From: Cyclobacteriaceae bacterium
GTDB taxonomy: Bacteria; Bacteroidota; Bacteroidia; Cytophagales; Cyclobacteriaceae
Reading direction: 5' to 3'
DNA length: 64,000 nt
Assembly (NCBI GenBank): GCA_016787565.1
Contig: JAEUUG010000015.1
Coordinates: 310,001-374,000 of the forward strand
Shown here: one piece after another, positions 8,341 through 16,248 of the stretch
Layout of the letters: each line of letters begins with the position of its first letter
Numbering within the stretch: the stretch's first letter is position 1
The notes under the pieces: model-generated
The model's database searches: none
What the model was told of the DNA's origin: nothing
The model's input: only the letters and a program-made list of their open reading frames with translations
Position numbers and translations under genes: made by a program

Positions 8341-8724
8341 ATGAAAACGAGAGACAAAATCATTTATTGGGTTGCTACCATTTGGTTAAGTTTAGGGATG
8401 GCAACAAGTGGCATTGTTCAACTCATTCCAATGAATGAAGAAATAGAGAGAATGAATGCATTAGGCTATCCCAACTACTTTCTGACCATCATTGGCGTTT
8501 GGAAAATGCTGGGAATAGTAGCTATTCTGATTCCAAAATACCCGCTGGTTAAAGAATGGGCGTATGCAGGATTTTTCTTTTTACTATCAGGAGCAATCTT
8601 CACCCATCTTGCCGCTGGTGATGCGGCCACGGAATATTTTGGTCCTACCCTATTGCTGGTCTTGACAATTGTTTCCTGGTTTTACAGACCGGCTGATCGT
8701 AAACTTTCAACTCGTAAAGTATGA
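8341..8724 (+). CDS. DoxX-like membrane protein
   Basis: A protein of about 127 residues with four hydrophobic helices in the DoxX arrangement. Recognisable features are the first helix with WLSLGMATSGIVQL, a helix with VWKMLGIVAILIPKYP, and a helix with GFFFLLSGAIFTHLAAGD. DoxX-like proteins are small inner-membrane proteins often found beside redox or stress genes. I prefer ATG 8341 over the upstream in-frame TTG at 8305. The stop codon overlaps the next start (ATGA at 8721-8724), so translation is probably coupled to the downstream YdeI/DUF1801 gene. Confidence 0.7.
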   Translation: MKTRDKIIYWVATIWLSLGMATSGIVQLIPMNEEIERMNALGYPNYFLTIIGVWKMLGIVAILIPKYPLVKEWAYAGFFFLLSGAIFTHLAAGDAATEYFGPTLLLVLTIVSWFYRPADRKLSTRKV

Positions 8725-9359
8725 AAATAGAACTCAATCCGCAGGTCGATACGTATTTGATGGATGGCTGCATGCGGTGCAAATATGGTGCAACGCCACA
8801 GTGCAAAGTCAATACGTGGAGAAAGGAATTAGAAGCCCTCAGGCAAATCGTTTTAGAAACAGGCTTGAAAGAAGAAATAAAATGGGGCGCTCCTGTTTAT
8901 ACGCTCAACGGAAAAAATATAGTTTCAGTAGGGGCGTTAAAAGAATCCGCCAATCTTGGCTTTTTCAAAGGCGTGCTATTGACCGACAAGCAAAAAATTC
9001 TACAGCAACAAGGTACTATACAATCAGGCAGAATAGTGAAATTCACCGATGCTGACAAAATCAAAAAACTAAAGTCTGTTTTGAAGTCCTACATTCTGGA
9101 AGCAATAGCCATTGAAGAAAGTGGAAAGAAAGTAGAACTTAAAAAGAACCCTGAACCTATCCCTGCCGAGTTGACACAGGTATTTGAAAATGACCCGGCT
9201 TTTAAAAAAGCGTTCTATGCCTTGACTCCCGGCCGCCAAAGAGGCTACATTATTCATTTCTCTCAACCCAAGCCGCCACAAACACGAATAGGCAGAATTG
9301 AAAAATATAAAGCGCAGATTTTTACTGGAGTAGGGTTACACGACAAGTATAGTAGCTAA
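8721..9359 (+). CDS. DUF1801 / YdeI (OmdA) family protein
   Basis: A 212-residue two-part protein. The N-terminal half is a DUF1801-like domain with an extra cysteine cluster (DGCMRCKYGATPQCKV, residues about 15-30), then EEIKWGAPVYTLNGKNIVSV and LGFFKGVLL. The C-terminal half (about 145-205) is the YdeI/OmdA helical region with FKKAFYALTPGRQRGYIIHF and RIGRIEKYKAQIF. Distant relatives have been linked to bacteriocin protection, but the biochemical role is not established. The start overlaps the DoxX-like stop (ATGA), which suggests translational coupling. Confidence 0.8.
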   Translation: MKIELNPQVDTYLMDGCMRCKYGATPQCKVNTWRKELEALRQIVLETGLKEEIKWGAPVYTLNGKNIVSVGALKESANLGFFKGVLLTDKQKILQQQGTIQSGRIVKFTDADKIKKLKSVLKSYILEAIAIEESGKKVELKKNPEPIPAELTQVFENDPAFKKAFYALTPGRQRGYIIHFSQPKPPQTRIGRIEKYKAQIFTGVGLHDKYSS

Positions 9360-9426
9360 CCACAAAAAAGGAACGATTGCGCGGAACACAATTTCGCGTA
9401 AAGCAAACATCAATGACACTGCTTAC

Positions 9427-9996
9427 ATGATAGAGATATTACGCAATCATATAACCAAAAGGCTTGGAAACGACCTTGACAACCTGGACAAAGTTCTCTC
9501 GACTTTTACACACATCAAAACCAAGCGTAACGAACAACTCCTACAACAGGGCGAGACCTGCAACTATGTTTATTTTATTGTCCAAGGCTGCTTGCAGGTT
9601 TATGTTCACGACAAAGATTTCAACGAAACTACGCGAGATATTGTCATAGAAGATAATTGGTGCTCGGAACTGCAGAGTTTTGGCAGTGGTAATCCAGCAA
9701 CAGAAAACATACGCACCGTTGAACCTTGTGAACTTTTTGCAATAGACAGGCAAAATTTCCAACACATGATGGAAACTGTTCCGCAGTTTGACAACGTGTA
9801 CAAACAAATTCTGGAAGCATCGTATGCAAATTCTGTTTATCGTATCAACACATTCGTTTCGTTAACTGCGTTGGAAAGAATAAAATGGCTTATGGAATAC
9901 CGCCCCACCCTGATGACAAGACTCTCAAGCAAACTCATTGCATCGTATTTGGGCATCAACAAAGATGTTTTCAGCCGATTGAAAGCCCAGTTGTAA
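9427..9996 (+). CDS. Crp/Fnr family regulator
   Basis: A 189-residue protein with an N-terminal cyclic-nucleotide-binding-like beta roll (about 15-125), including QQGETCNYVYFIVQGCLQVY, and a C-terminal helix-turn-helix (LSSKLIASYLGINKDVFSRLKAQL). This is the short form common in Bacteroidota, in which the effector is usually unknown. There is no cysteine cluster for an Fe-S centre as in FNR. It ends 3 bases before the YdeI-like gene at 10000, so it probably regulates or is co-expressed with that gene. Direct targets cannot be read from the sequence. Confidence 0.85.
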   Translation: MIEILRNHITKRLGNDLDNLDKVLSTFTHIKTKRNEQLLQQGETCNYVYFIVQGCLQVYVHDKDFNETTRDIVIEDNWCSELQSFGSGNPATENIRTVEPCELFAIDRQNFQHMMETVPQFDNVYKQILEASYANSVYRINTFVSLTALERIKWLMEYRPTLMTRLSSKLIASYLGINKDVFSRLKAQL

Positions 9997-9999
9997 AAC

Positions 10000-10593
10000 A
10001 TGAAACCTGTTGAAAATAAAAATACATTTTACGCTACGAGTAGCACTGCCTGGAGGAATTGGCTAAAGAAAAACCATTTGAGAAAGGAAAATATCTGGCT
10101 AATTATCTACAAGAAAGAAAGTGGTATATCCTCCGTGTACTACCCGCAAGCTGTAGACGAAGCTCTTTGCTTTGGTTGGATTGACAGCGTGCCTAACAAG
10201 AGAGATGCCAACAGTTATTACTTGTTTTTTTCTAAAAGAAAGCCACAAAGTTACTGGAGCAAGGTCAATAAATTAAAAGTAGCGCAATTGATCAAGTTAG
10301 ACAAAATGATGCCGCAAGGTATGAAGATGGTAGAACTTGCTAAACAAAGTGGAACATGGGAGGCGCTGAACAAGGTAGATGAATTGGTGATTCCGGATGA
10401 AATGGCCAACCTGTTTAGAAAATACAAAAAAGCAAAAATTAATTTCGACAACTTCCCTCCCTCAACAAAGCGAGGCATTCTGCAGTGGATATACAATGCC
10501 AAACAAGATGTGACAAGGTTAAAAAGGATTACCGAAACAGTTGCCCTGGCCACGCAAAACATACGGGCAAATCAATACCAACCGAAAAAATAG
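10000..10593 (+). CDS. YdeI/OmpD-associated family protein
   Basis: A 197-residue protein of the YdeI (bacteriocin-resistance/OmdA) family. The N-terminus has FYATSSTAWRNWLKKNH and the diagnostic YPQAVDEALCFGWIDSVPNK. The middle has FSKRKPQSYWSKVNK, and the C-terminal helical region has FDNFPPSTKRGILQWI and an arginine/lysine-rich tail. The length is normal. It begins 3 bases after the Crp/Fnr-type regulator and is probably in its transcript. No catalytic function is known for the family. Confidence 0.85.
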   Translation: MKPVENKNTFYATSSTAWRNWLKKNHLRKENIWLIIYKKESGISSVYYPQAVDEALCFGWIDSVPNKRDANSYYLFFSKRKPQSYWSKVNKLKVAQLIKLDKMMPQGMKMVELAKQSGTWEALNKVDELVIPDEMANLFRKYKKAKINFDNFPPSTKRGILQWIYNAKQDVTRLKRITETVALATQNIRANQYQPKK

Positions 10594-10680
10594 AATTTTA
10601 AAACATCGACTTTTGTCATTGTTCACAGAAGGTTTGATTGTTGAATTTTGAATCATTATTCACAATCAACTTTCAAAGCA

Positions 10681-11034
10681 ATGACAGAATTTTTATTATT
10701 ATTTCGCAACGCCAGTGCCGAAGATGGTTACCTGGCAACTTCACAGGACATGACTGAAGATATGCCGAAATGGCAATCGTGGATTGGCCATATAGCGATG
10801 CAAGGTAAACTGAAGCATACCGCTCCCGTTCGCTATGACGCTACTAAAGTAGATAACGCGGGTGTTTCAGTCGGACCGCACAAAGAAATAGACAGCGTTC
10901 TGGTTTCTGGATTTTTAATCTGCCAATCCGATAATGTGGAAGAAGTACAGGAATGGAGCAAAACCTGTCCCATTCTCAAGTATCCAAACAGCTCGGTAGA
11001 AATCCGGCCACTCATCCCATTTCCAACCACGTAA
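10681..11034 (+). CDS. YCII-related protein
   Basis: About 117 residues resembling the YCII-related (dimeric alpha-beta barrel) family. It starts MTEFLLLFRNASAED, contains MPKWQSWIGHIAMQGKL, then a strand with VSGFLICQSDNVEEVQEWSKTCP and the typical ending VEIRPL. These proteins often sit beside ECF sigma factors or VOC genes. I prefer ATG 10681 because it begins right at the first strand; the frame is open from 10648. The downstream DoxX-like gene starts 11 bases after the stop. Confidence 0.75.
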   Translation: MTEFLLLFRNASAEDGYLATSQDMTEDMPKWQSWIGHIAMQGKLKHTAPVRYDATKVDNAGVSVGPHKEIDSVLVSGFLICQSDNVEEVQEWSKTCPILKYPNSSVEIRPLIPFPTT

Positions 11035-11045
11035 ACCGTACAACA

Positions 11046-11465
11046 ATGGATAAAATTCTTACTTCAGGAAGATACATTTTTCCGCTTTCGTTTTTATTGT
11101 ATGTTGGCTTGCATCTTGGTAAACCAGATGTCGGTGCTTCGTTCGTACCCGACTACATTCCCTATCCATACTTTTGGAATTATTTTACGCTGGTCTGCAT
11201 CCTTCTCTTTATTACAAGTGCAGTACTTGGCAAGTACGATACGTTGGCGTATTCGTTAATGGCCTTGTATGTAATGCTGATGGCTGTGCTGGTTCACTTG
11301 CCACGCGCATTGGGGTACGAAGTAGGGACAGAGAATATGATGTCAACTATAACCAGAGAAAAAGAACTTGAGATGATCAACTTTTTCAGAAACATAATGG
11401 TAACCGGTGCATTACTCGCGTTTGCTAAATTTGTAGCAAAAGACAAGCGCGCAGTCCGAAAATAA
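11046..11465 (+). CDS. DoxX-like small membrane protein
   Basis: About 139 residues with four hydrophobic segments: YIFPLSFLLYVGLHLG, FWNYFTLVCILLFITSAVLG, LAYSLMALYVMLMAVLVHL, and a last helix with MVTGALLAFAKFVAKD. The layout resembles DoxX/DoxD-type membrane proteins, but the family match is weaker than for the genes at 8341 and 15034. The start at ATG 11046 is chosen because the upstream extension overlaps the YCII gene in another frame. It is followed by the dispersed repeat at 11480. Confidence 0.6.
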   Translation: MDKILTSGRYIFPLSFLLYVGLHLGKPDVGASFVPDYIPYPYFWNYFTLVCILLFITSAVLGKYDTLAYSLMALYVMLMAVLVHLPRALGYEVGTENMMSTITREKELEMINFFRNIMVTGALLAFAKFVAKDKRAVRK

Positions 11466-11479
11466 TAATTTATACTGTA

Positions 11480-11614
11480 AAGAGGCTGTCTCCAAAATTG
11501 TTCGATCACCTCGGGCATTGACCCCGCAATCCCAAATTTGATAAGTAGAATGTCATTCCGGCTGAAAGGCCGGCATGACATTTCAATTTTAATTGCATTT
11601 TGAAACAACCTCTT
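11480..11614. repeat. Dispersed two-hairpin repeat, copy 2, with imperfect terminal inverted repeats
   Basis: The element has outer inverted repeats AAGAGGCTGTCTCCAAAATT (11480-11499) against the end at 11591-11614, an imperfect match of about 20 positions. Inside are hairpin A (CGGG-cattga-cCCCG, 11512-11526) and hairpin B (TGTCATTCCGGC-tgaaag-GCCGGCATGACA, 11551-11580, one mismatch). Its first about 70 bases align with the reverse complement of the copy at 32080-32150. It is about 135 bp and contains no gene, so it is MITE-like in form. Confidence 0.7.
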
Positions 11615-11702
11615 TTTTGTACTTTAGTACAGTGAAAAAAGCATACACCTGGCGGTGGATTCTGCAAAAAGACACTTGCACAGAACTCAAAAGCAATCAG
11701 AC

Positions 11703-12167
11703 GTGATACCCAACACGGATACATATCCCAAGCAATATCTGTATCGACAAATGGTACGCGCGAAGCTATTTATCGATGAAAATTATGCGAATAAAATCGA
11801 GGTGAGCCAGATTGCTGATAAAGCGTATTTTTCGAAATTTCATTTCACCCGACTTTTCAAAACCCTTTACGGTTTAACTCCAAATCAATACCTGATACAG
11901 GTAAGAGTTGAGGAAGCGAAACGACTGCTACAAATAGGTATTCCTGTAAAAGAAGTTTGTATGTCTGTTGGGTTTGACAGCATTAGCACCTTCAAAGGTT
12001 TGTTTAAAAAAGTGACGGGAAAAACACTGACATCTTACCAAAACCAAGAAAGAACTGTGCTGCTAGCAATGAAAACCAAACCGTTTGCACACATTCCAAC
12101 TTGTTTGATAGCATTCAAGGAACGTAAGAAAAAGCAATTTTCAAGACCCTTGCCCGTCTTAAAATAA
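11703..12167 (+). CDS. AraC family transcriptional regulator
   Basis: A short AraC-type regulator of about 155 residues made almost entirely of the two helix-turn-helix motifs. The first is IEVSQIADKAYFSKFHFTRLFK, the second is VKEVCMSVGFDSISTFKGLFKK followed by VTGKTLTSYQ. There is no N-terminal ligand domain. The short tail with PFAHIPTCLIAF resembles that of a Bacteroidota subgroup usually paired with VOC genes. The start is uncertain: GTG 11703 gives a family-like TYPKQYLYRQ opening, while the frame extends to GTG 11655. The RibD-like and VOC genes follow within 30 bases and are plausible targets. Confidence 0.85.
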   Translation: MIPNTDTYPKQYLYRQMVRAKLFIDENYANKIEVSQIADKAYFSKFHFTRLFKTLYGLTPNQYLIQVRVEEAKRLLQIGIPVKEVCMSVGFDSISTFKGLFKKVTGKTLTSYQNQERTVLLAMKTKPFAHIPTCLIAFKERKKKQFSRPLPVLK

Positions 12168-12193
12168 CGAACTTTACCCGAAACAACTTAAAA

Positions 12194-12730
12194 ATGCGAA
12201 AGGTAATTTTATCCATGATGGTATCGGTAGATGGATTCATCGAGGCCAAAGATCCCAACTACAACTGGCACAATTGGAATGAGGAAATGTCGGCCTACAT
12301 GATGAATTTTTTTAAGCGCGTTGACACATTTATCTATGGGCGCAAGTCGTACGAGGATATGATTACGTATTGGCCAACCCTACAGGATGAGTTTGCACAA
12401 ATAATGAACAATACACCAAAACTTGTTTTATCCAATACACTCACAACTACAACCTGGAACGCTAAACTGCTTACGGATCCAGCAACAGAAATCAAGAATG
12501 CTAAAAGTCAACCTGGAAAGGATATGGTACTTTTTGCCGGTGCTGAAGCAGCCAATTTTCTGATAAACAACAATCTCATTGACGAGTATCGCCTTATCAT
12601 AAACCCAATACTACTAGGAGGTGGCAAACAATTGTTTAAAGAAAGAGAAGCATTGAAAGCCTTACAACTGAAAGAAACGGTTTCGTTCCATTGCGGAAAT
12701 ATACTTGTAGTGTACGAGCCAAAGAAGTAG
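12194..12730 (+). CDS. RibD-C / dihydrofolate-reductase-like protein
   Basis: A 178-residue member of the same RibD C-terminal / DHFR-like group as the gene at 7276. Visible features are MVSVDGFIEAKDPNYNW, IYGRKSYEDMITYWP, the nucleotide-loop region VLFAGAEAANFLI, and NPILLGGGKQLF. There is no insertion where the 7276 paralogue has one. It is a probable NADPH-binding reductase of unknown substrate. It starts 26 bases after the AraC regulator and ends 2 bases before a VOC gene, so the three probably form one operon. Confidence 0.82.
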   Translation: MRKVILSMMVSVDGFIEAKDPNYNWHNWNEEMSAYMMNFFKRVDTFIYGRKSYEDMITYWPTLQDEFAQIMNNTPKLVLSNTLTTTTWNAKLLTDPATEIKNAKSQPGKDMVLFAGAEAANFLINNNLIDEYRLIINPILLGGGKQLFKEREALKALQLKETVSFHCGNILVVYEPKK

Positions 12731-12732
12731 AA

Positions 12733-13158
12733 ATGATTACACGAATGACGCATTGCTTTATCTATGTCCTGAACCTTGATAGCGCAATAAATTTTTATAC
12801 CACGAAGCTTGGCTTGAAAATTAAACAGGACATCACTGTAAACGGTGAACGCTGGGTGACCCTCACGGCCACTCAACAATCAGAACTTGAAATTTTGCTG
12901 GTAGTTGTGGGGGAAGGAATGATTTTTAAAAGCAATCAGGTTAAGCAAATGCAAAACCTGATTGCAGAACAGACCCTAAGTTTTGGTGTTTTTGAATGTG
13001 ACAATCTATTGACAACCTATGAGGAGTGGCTGGCTAAGGGTGTTGAATTTTGTATTGACCCCTACAAAAATCCGGAGTTGGATAAATATGAGGCTGCCTT
13101 TTTTGACGATAGTGGTAATTGGTTCAGAATAACAGAAAAAGAAACAATAAACAGCTAA
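12733..13158 (+). CDS. VOC family protein
   Basis: About 141 residues with the vicinal oxygen chelate layout. It opens MTHCFIYVLNLDSAINFYTT and LGLKIKQDI, with VNGERWVTLTA in the first module. The second module has FGVFECDNLLTTYEEWLAKG and ends AAFFDDSGNWFRITE. The likely metal ligands are the first-strand His and the Glu in the last strand, by analogy only. ATG 12733 is chosen because it opens directly on the first strand and lies 2 bases after the RibD-like stop; the frame extends upstream into that gene. The substrate is unknown. Confidence 0.78.
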   Translation: MITRMTHCFIYVLNLDSAINFYTTKLGLKIKQDITVNGERWVTLTATQQSELEILLVVVGEGMIFKSNQVKQMQNLIAEQTLSFGVFECDNLLTTYEEWLAKGVEFCIDPYKNPELDKYEAAFFDDSGNWFRITEKETINS

Positions 13159-13246
13159 CAGATACCAACGTGACAGTTCGGTGATATCTATTTTCTCTTG
13201 TGAGATGTTTATTGCAGAGTAAGGAAGTAGCACTTAATCATAATAT

Positions 13247-14233
13247 ATGCATACAGGAAGTCATTACAAAATCAAAGAATTTCTACAATGGACAAGGCGT
13301 GATATTTACGTCTTGCTACTGTTAGCAACCATTCCAACCATTCTGTTTCAGGTAGCAGACTTAAAATGGATCGCGATTCCCTGGGTACCCGTAGCATTGG
13401 TGGGTACAGCAGCGGCTTTTATCGTTGGGTTCAAAAATACGCAAACTTACAACCGGCTTTGGGAAGCCCGCCAAATATGGGGAGCCATCGTAAACACAAG
13501 CCGCACATGGGGAATCATGAGCAAAGACTTTGTCGATGCCGATAAATCAGAAATACAAATACTCATGTACAGACATTGCGCCTGGTTAACTGCCCTGCGC
13601 TACCAATTGAGAAAACCCCAATCCTGGGAAAACTCATTCAAGCCGTACAATGTTGAATATCGAAATTATTTTAAAGTACCTGAATGGGAAGGAACGTTAG
13701 AAGAAGAATTAAAAAAATACCTTTCGGAAGAAGAACACCAGTATGTGCTCGGTAAGAAAAATAAGGCAACGCAATTGATTTCTTTACAATCTGCCCACAT
13801 CAAAGCGTTACGGAAAAACCAACAAATAAACACGTATGAATATGTGGAAATGGAAAGGCGTTTAGCTGACCTGTACGACCATCAGGGAAAATGCGAACGC
13901 ATCAAAAACTTTCCCTACCCCAGGCAATTTGCCAGCATCAATATGTTTTTTATCTGGCTCTTTGTTTTGATGCTACCGTTTGGAATGCTTAATGAATTCC
14001 AGAAATTAGGCGGCAATTTGGTCTGGTTAACGATACCCTTTTCTGTCATTGTCGCCTGGGTATTTACATCAATGGAAAAAGTGGGAGAAGCTACCGAAAA
14101 TCCATTTGAAGGCGGAGCAAATGACATTCCCATGGCAGCACTCAGCCGAACCATAGAAATAGATTTGAGAGATATGCTGGACGAAAGTAATCTGCCGGAA
14201 CCAATTGCACCATCAAACAATATCTTACTGTAA
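13247..14233 (+). CDS. Bestrophin family membrane channel protein
   Basis: A 328-residue protein of the bestrophin (RFP-TM, UPF0187) family. Two N-terminal membrane helices (about residues 20-60) are followed by the family signature FKNTQTYNRLWEARQIWGAI. Two more helices (about 220-265) include INMFFIWLFVLMLPFG, then a VGEATENPFEGGANDIP segment typical of bestrophins. Family members are pentameric chloride or cation channels. The downstream uncharacterised protein begins 18 bases after the stop, suggesting that they are co-expressed. Confidence 0.88.
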   Translation: MHTGSHYKIKEFLQWTRRDIYVLLLLATIPTILFQVADLKWIAIPWVPVALVGTAAAFIVGFKNTQTYNRLWEARQIWGAIVNTSRTWGIMSKDFVDADKSEIQILMYRHCAWLTALRYQLRKPQSWENSFKPYNVEYRNYFKVPEWEGTLEEELKKYLSEEEHQYVLGKKNKATQLISLQSAHIKALRKNQQINTYEYVEMERRLADLYDHQGKCERIKNFPYPRQFASINMFFIWLFVLMLPFGMLNEFQKLGGNLVWLTIPFSVIVAWVFTSMEKVGEATENPFEGGANDIPMAALSRTIEIDLRDMLDESNLPEPIAPSNNILL

Positions 14234-14251
14234 ATTCAATACCTTTTTACT

Positions 14252-15004
14252 ATGAAGAAAAGAGAAAAATTAGCCATCATTCATTCGTGGTACCCCAACG
14301 CCATAACCACCATTGACAGCGTTAATAAAATCATTGACTTTGTGGAATACGACCTGGACTTAGAACCCAAACAGGTCATGCTTGCCGATAGTGTTTGCAG
14401 TGATGATGTGAACAGTATTCAATACCCCGCAAGAACACAGGAATTTCTAGGGCCTTTTAAGATGGGCGGCTTAGACGGCTTCCCATTTACAGGCTTGACA
14501 GGCATGGGAGCTTTTGCCAGTCATGTTCCGGATAACGGTGCGGTTTTCATTTACTATGGCCCGCACGTTGGAATAACGAAAGATGGTACCCTTGGCGAGA
14601 TTCACCGGTTTGGCCAAAGTAAGAATAGCGGTTGTTGTGGTGCTGCCAAGGGAGCGTTAGCCAAGCTGGTAAACAATCAAATTAAAGCCGGAAATGTAAG
14701 TGAGTTGGATTACCAAATGAACACCATTGAACAAATTCTATTCAACGAAAAGGAAAGAGTGCTTAACGCACCAGCTCCCTTATTTACTGCTACAGAAGTT
14801 ATATATGAAGCCATTGACAAACGTATTAATGAATTAGTAGACAAAACAAATTACACCTGCAAGTATGTAATTCTTGTTGGCGCCATTCTCGTTAATAGCG
14901 ACAGTGACATGGGTTCGTTTACCGAGATCAGACGCTTTGACGTGATTGACCTTACAACCAAAAAAAGACAAAATAATATTGAGCGCTTTAATCAACACAG
15001 TTAG
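14252..15004 (+). CDS. Uncharacterised protein with a GPHVGI and GCCGAA motif
   Basis: A 250-residue soluble protein that I cannot assign to a named domain. Striking segments are LTGMGAFASHVPDNGAVF, YYGPHVGITKDGTLGEIHRF and SKNSGCCGAAKGAL (two adjacent cysteines, residues about 130-135). These look conserved because of their density of Gly, His and Cys. The C-terminal part has VILVGAILVNSDSD. Homologues may carry a doubtful limonene hydroxylase label in databases; I recall this only vaguely and do not endorse it. It lies between the bestrophin (18-base gap) and a DoxX-like gene (29-base gap). Confidence 0.6.
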   Translation: MKKREKLAIIHSWYPNAITTIDSVNKIIDFVEYDLDLEPKQVMLADSVCSDDVNSIQYPARTQEFLGPFKMGGLDGFPFTGLTGMGAFASHVPDNGAVFIYYGPHVGITKDGTLGEIHRFGQSKNSGCCGAAKGALAKLVNNQIKAGNVSELDYQMNTIEQILFNEKERVLNAPAPLFTATEVIYEAIDKRINELVDKTNYTCKYVILVGAILVNSDSDMGSFTEIRRFDVIDLTTKKRQNNIERFNQHS

Positions 15005-15033
15005 CCTAAATATTTGCTTCAAAATAAAATATC

Positions 15034-15411
15034 ATGAAAAATAAATTATTCAACGGAATCTCTATCGCATTTGGAGTATTACTCCTTAATGGAGGCGCAA
15101 ATAAGTTTCTGAATTACATGCCCGTTCCTGATAACCTACCCGAAGCCCTGGTAAAGGACAGCCTGGCATTAGTAGAAATTGAATGGTTAATGCCATTAAT
15201 CGCTATTGCAGAAATTACAGGTGGTTTACTAATCCTATTCCCTAAGACAAGGGCACTTGGTGCATTGGTTGTATTTCCGGTTATGATAGGCGTATTACTC
15301 ACACATATTACGGTTGCTCCAAGTGGCCTTCCGATTGCAATAACCATCTGGGGAATTCTGCTTTGGATTTTGGTTGAATACAGAACTAAATACATTGCGT
15401 TGATCAAGTGA
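15034..15411 (+). CDS. DoxX family membrane protein
   Basis: A 125-residue four-helix membrane protein. Family features are the first helix with GISIAFGVLLLNGGANKFLNYMP, EIEWLMPLIAIAEITGGLLILFP, and the third and fourth helices LGALVVFPVMIGVLLTHI and IAITIWGILLWILVEY. This is a good match to DoxX. The function is unknown and probably redox- or envelope-linked. It follows the uncharacterised gene at 14252 by 29 bases. Confidence 0.78.
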   Translation: MKNKLFNGISIAFGVLLLNGGANKFLNYMPVPDNLPEALVKDSLALVEIEWLMPLIAIAEITGGLLILFPKTRALGALVVFPVMIGVLLTHITVAPSGLPIAITIWGILLWILVEYRTKYIALIK

Positions 15412-15486
15412 CTATAAAATGGAATGGCAGTCTCCATAAATAATTTATACCTTCACCAAACCTAATCAAGTACAGACTTAAAAAAT

Positions 15487-15843
15487 ATGCTTACAGCCAT
15501 CCATCCGAAGTTGCCCATGCGCAACAAATCAGCAACAAGGAACTTTTACATGAACGATTTGGGGTTTCAGGAATTTGGACGTACTGACGTTGCTGGTTAC
15601 CTGATGGTACAAAAAGACAATATCCAACTTCATTTTTTTGAGTTTAAAGCCCTTGACCCAAAAGAAAACTATGGTCAAGTGTACATCCGAACAGATGCTA
15701 TTGATACGTTGTATCAATCATTGTTAGACAAGAAAATAAGGATACATCCAAATGGACCGCTGGAAACAAAACCATGGGGTCAAAAAGAATTTTCGTTGCT
15801 GGACCCAGACAACAACTTGCTGACATTCGGTCAAGGTTTGTAG
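15487..15843 (+). CDS. VOC family, bleomycin-resistance-like protein
   Basis: A 118-residue protein of the bleomycin resistance protein subgroup of VOC. It has the opening IHPKLPMRNKSATRNFY, LGFQEFGRTD, the central LMVQKDNIQLHFFEF, and the ending GQKEFSLLDPDNNLLTFGQ. Family members bind glycopeptide-like drugs or act as isomerases; whether this one gives drug tolerance is unknown. It is the third VOC gene in the first 16 kb. The gene at 15868 begins 24 bases after its stop. Confidence 0.82.
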   Translation: MLTAIHPKLPMRNKSATRNFYMNDLGFQEFGRTDVAGYLMVQKDNIQLHFFEFKALDPKENYGQVYIRTDAIDTLYQSLLDKKIRIHPNGPLETKPWGQKEFSLLDPDNNLLTFGQGL

Positions 15844-15867
15844 TAGAATATTTTAATAAAGAACGGA

Positions 15868-16155
15868 ATGATAGTGACTAAAGAATTGATTCAAACCCTT
15901 CATCCGCAAGCGGGTAAAACCAATAAAAAAATAGCATTAGACAAGTATACCTTCATCAGCAAAAATATTATTGCGATTTTAACTTCCAATGAACTGACCC
16001 ATACTGAGCTTATGGAGGAATTACACTCACGCGTAAAAGATAGTTTCGAAGGTGGGGTTCAGTGGTATGGTGAAACTGTTAAGCTTGACCTGGAAGCAAG
16101 AATGATCATTGAACGTACTAAAACTAAACCTGAAAAGTACAGATTGAAAAGATGA
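15868..16155 (+). CDS. Small DUF6958-like protein
   Basis: A 95-residue protein opening with a helix (ELIQTLHPQAGKTNKKIALDKY), then a helix-turn-helix-like central part (ISKNIIAILTSNELTHTELMEEL) and a strand pair ending in RTKTKPEKYRLK. It resembles the small DUF6958 family with a winged-helix look. That assignment is tentative, and DNA binding is not established. It is the last gene of the plus-strand run, convergent with the glycosidase at 16249. Confidence 0.55.
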   Translation: MIVTKELIQTLHPQAGKTNKKIALDKYTFISKNIIAILTSNELTHTELMEELHSRVKDSFEGGVQWYGETVKLDLEARMIIERTKTKPEKYRLKR

Positions 16156-16248
16156 AGGTACACTCTATCCCAATCACAATGCGGGTAATTAAAGGATTCT
16201 TTCCCCCGACCAATAATTCTTTATGAATAATGGGATACCAGAAATCTG

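Noticed and set aside
8669-9055. 128-codon plus-strand frame overlapping the DoxX-like end and the DUF1801/YdeI gene
   Set aside because: Different frame from a well-matched gene with the cysteine cluster; the translation is Arg/Gln-rich and family-free.
14252-15004. Annotating the protein as limonene hydroxylase
   Set aside because: I only vaguely recall such a label on similar sequences and no known monooxygenase motif is visible, so the protein is left uncharacterised.
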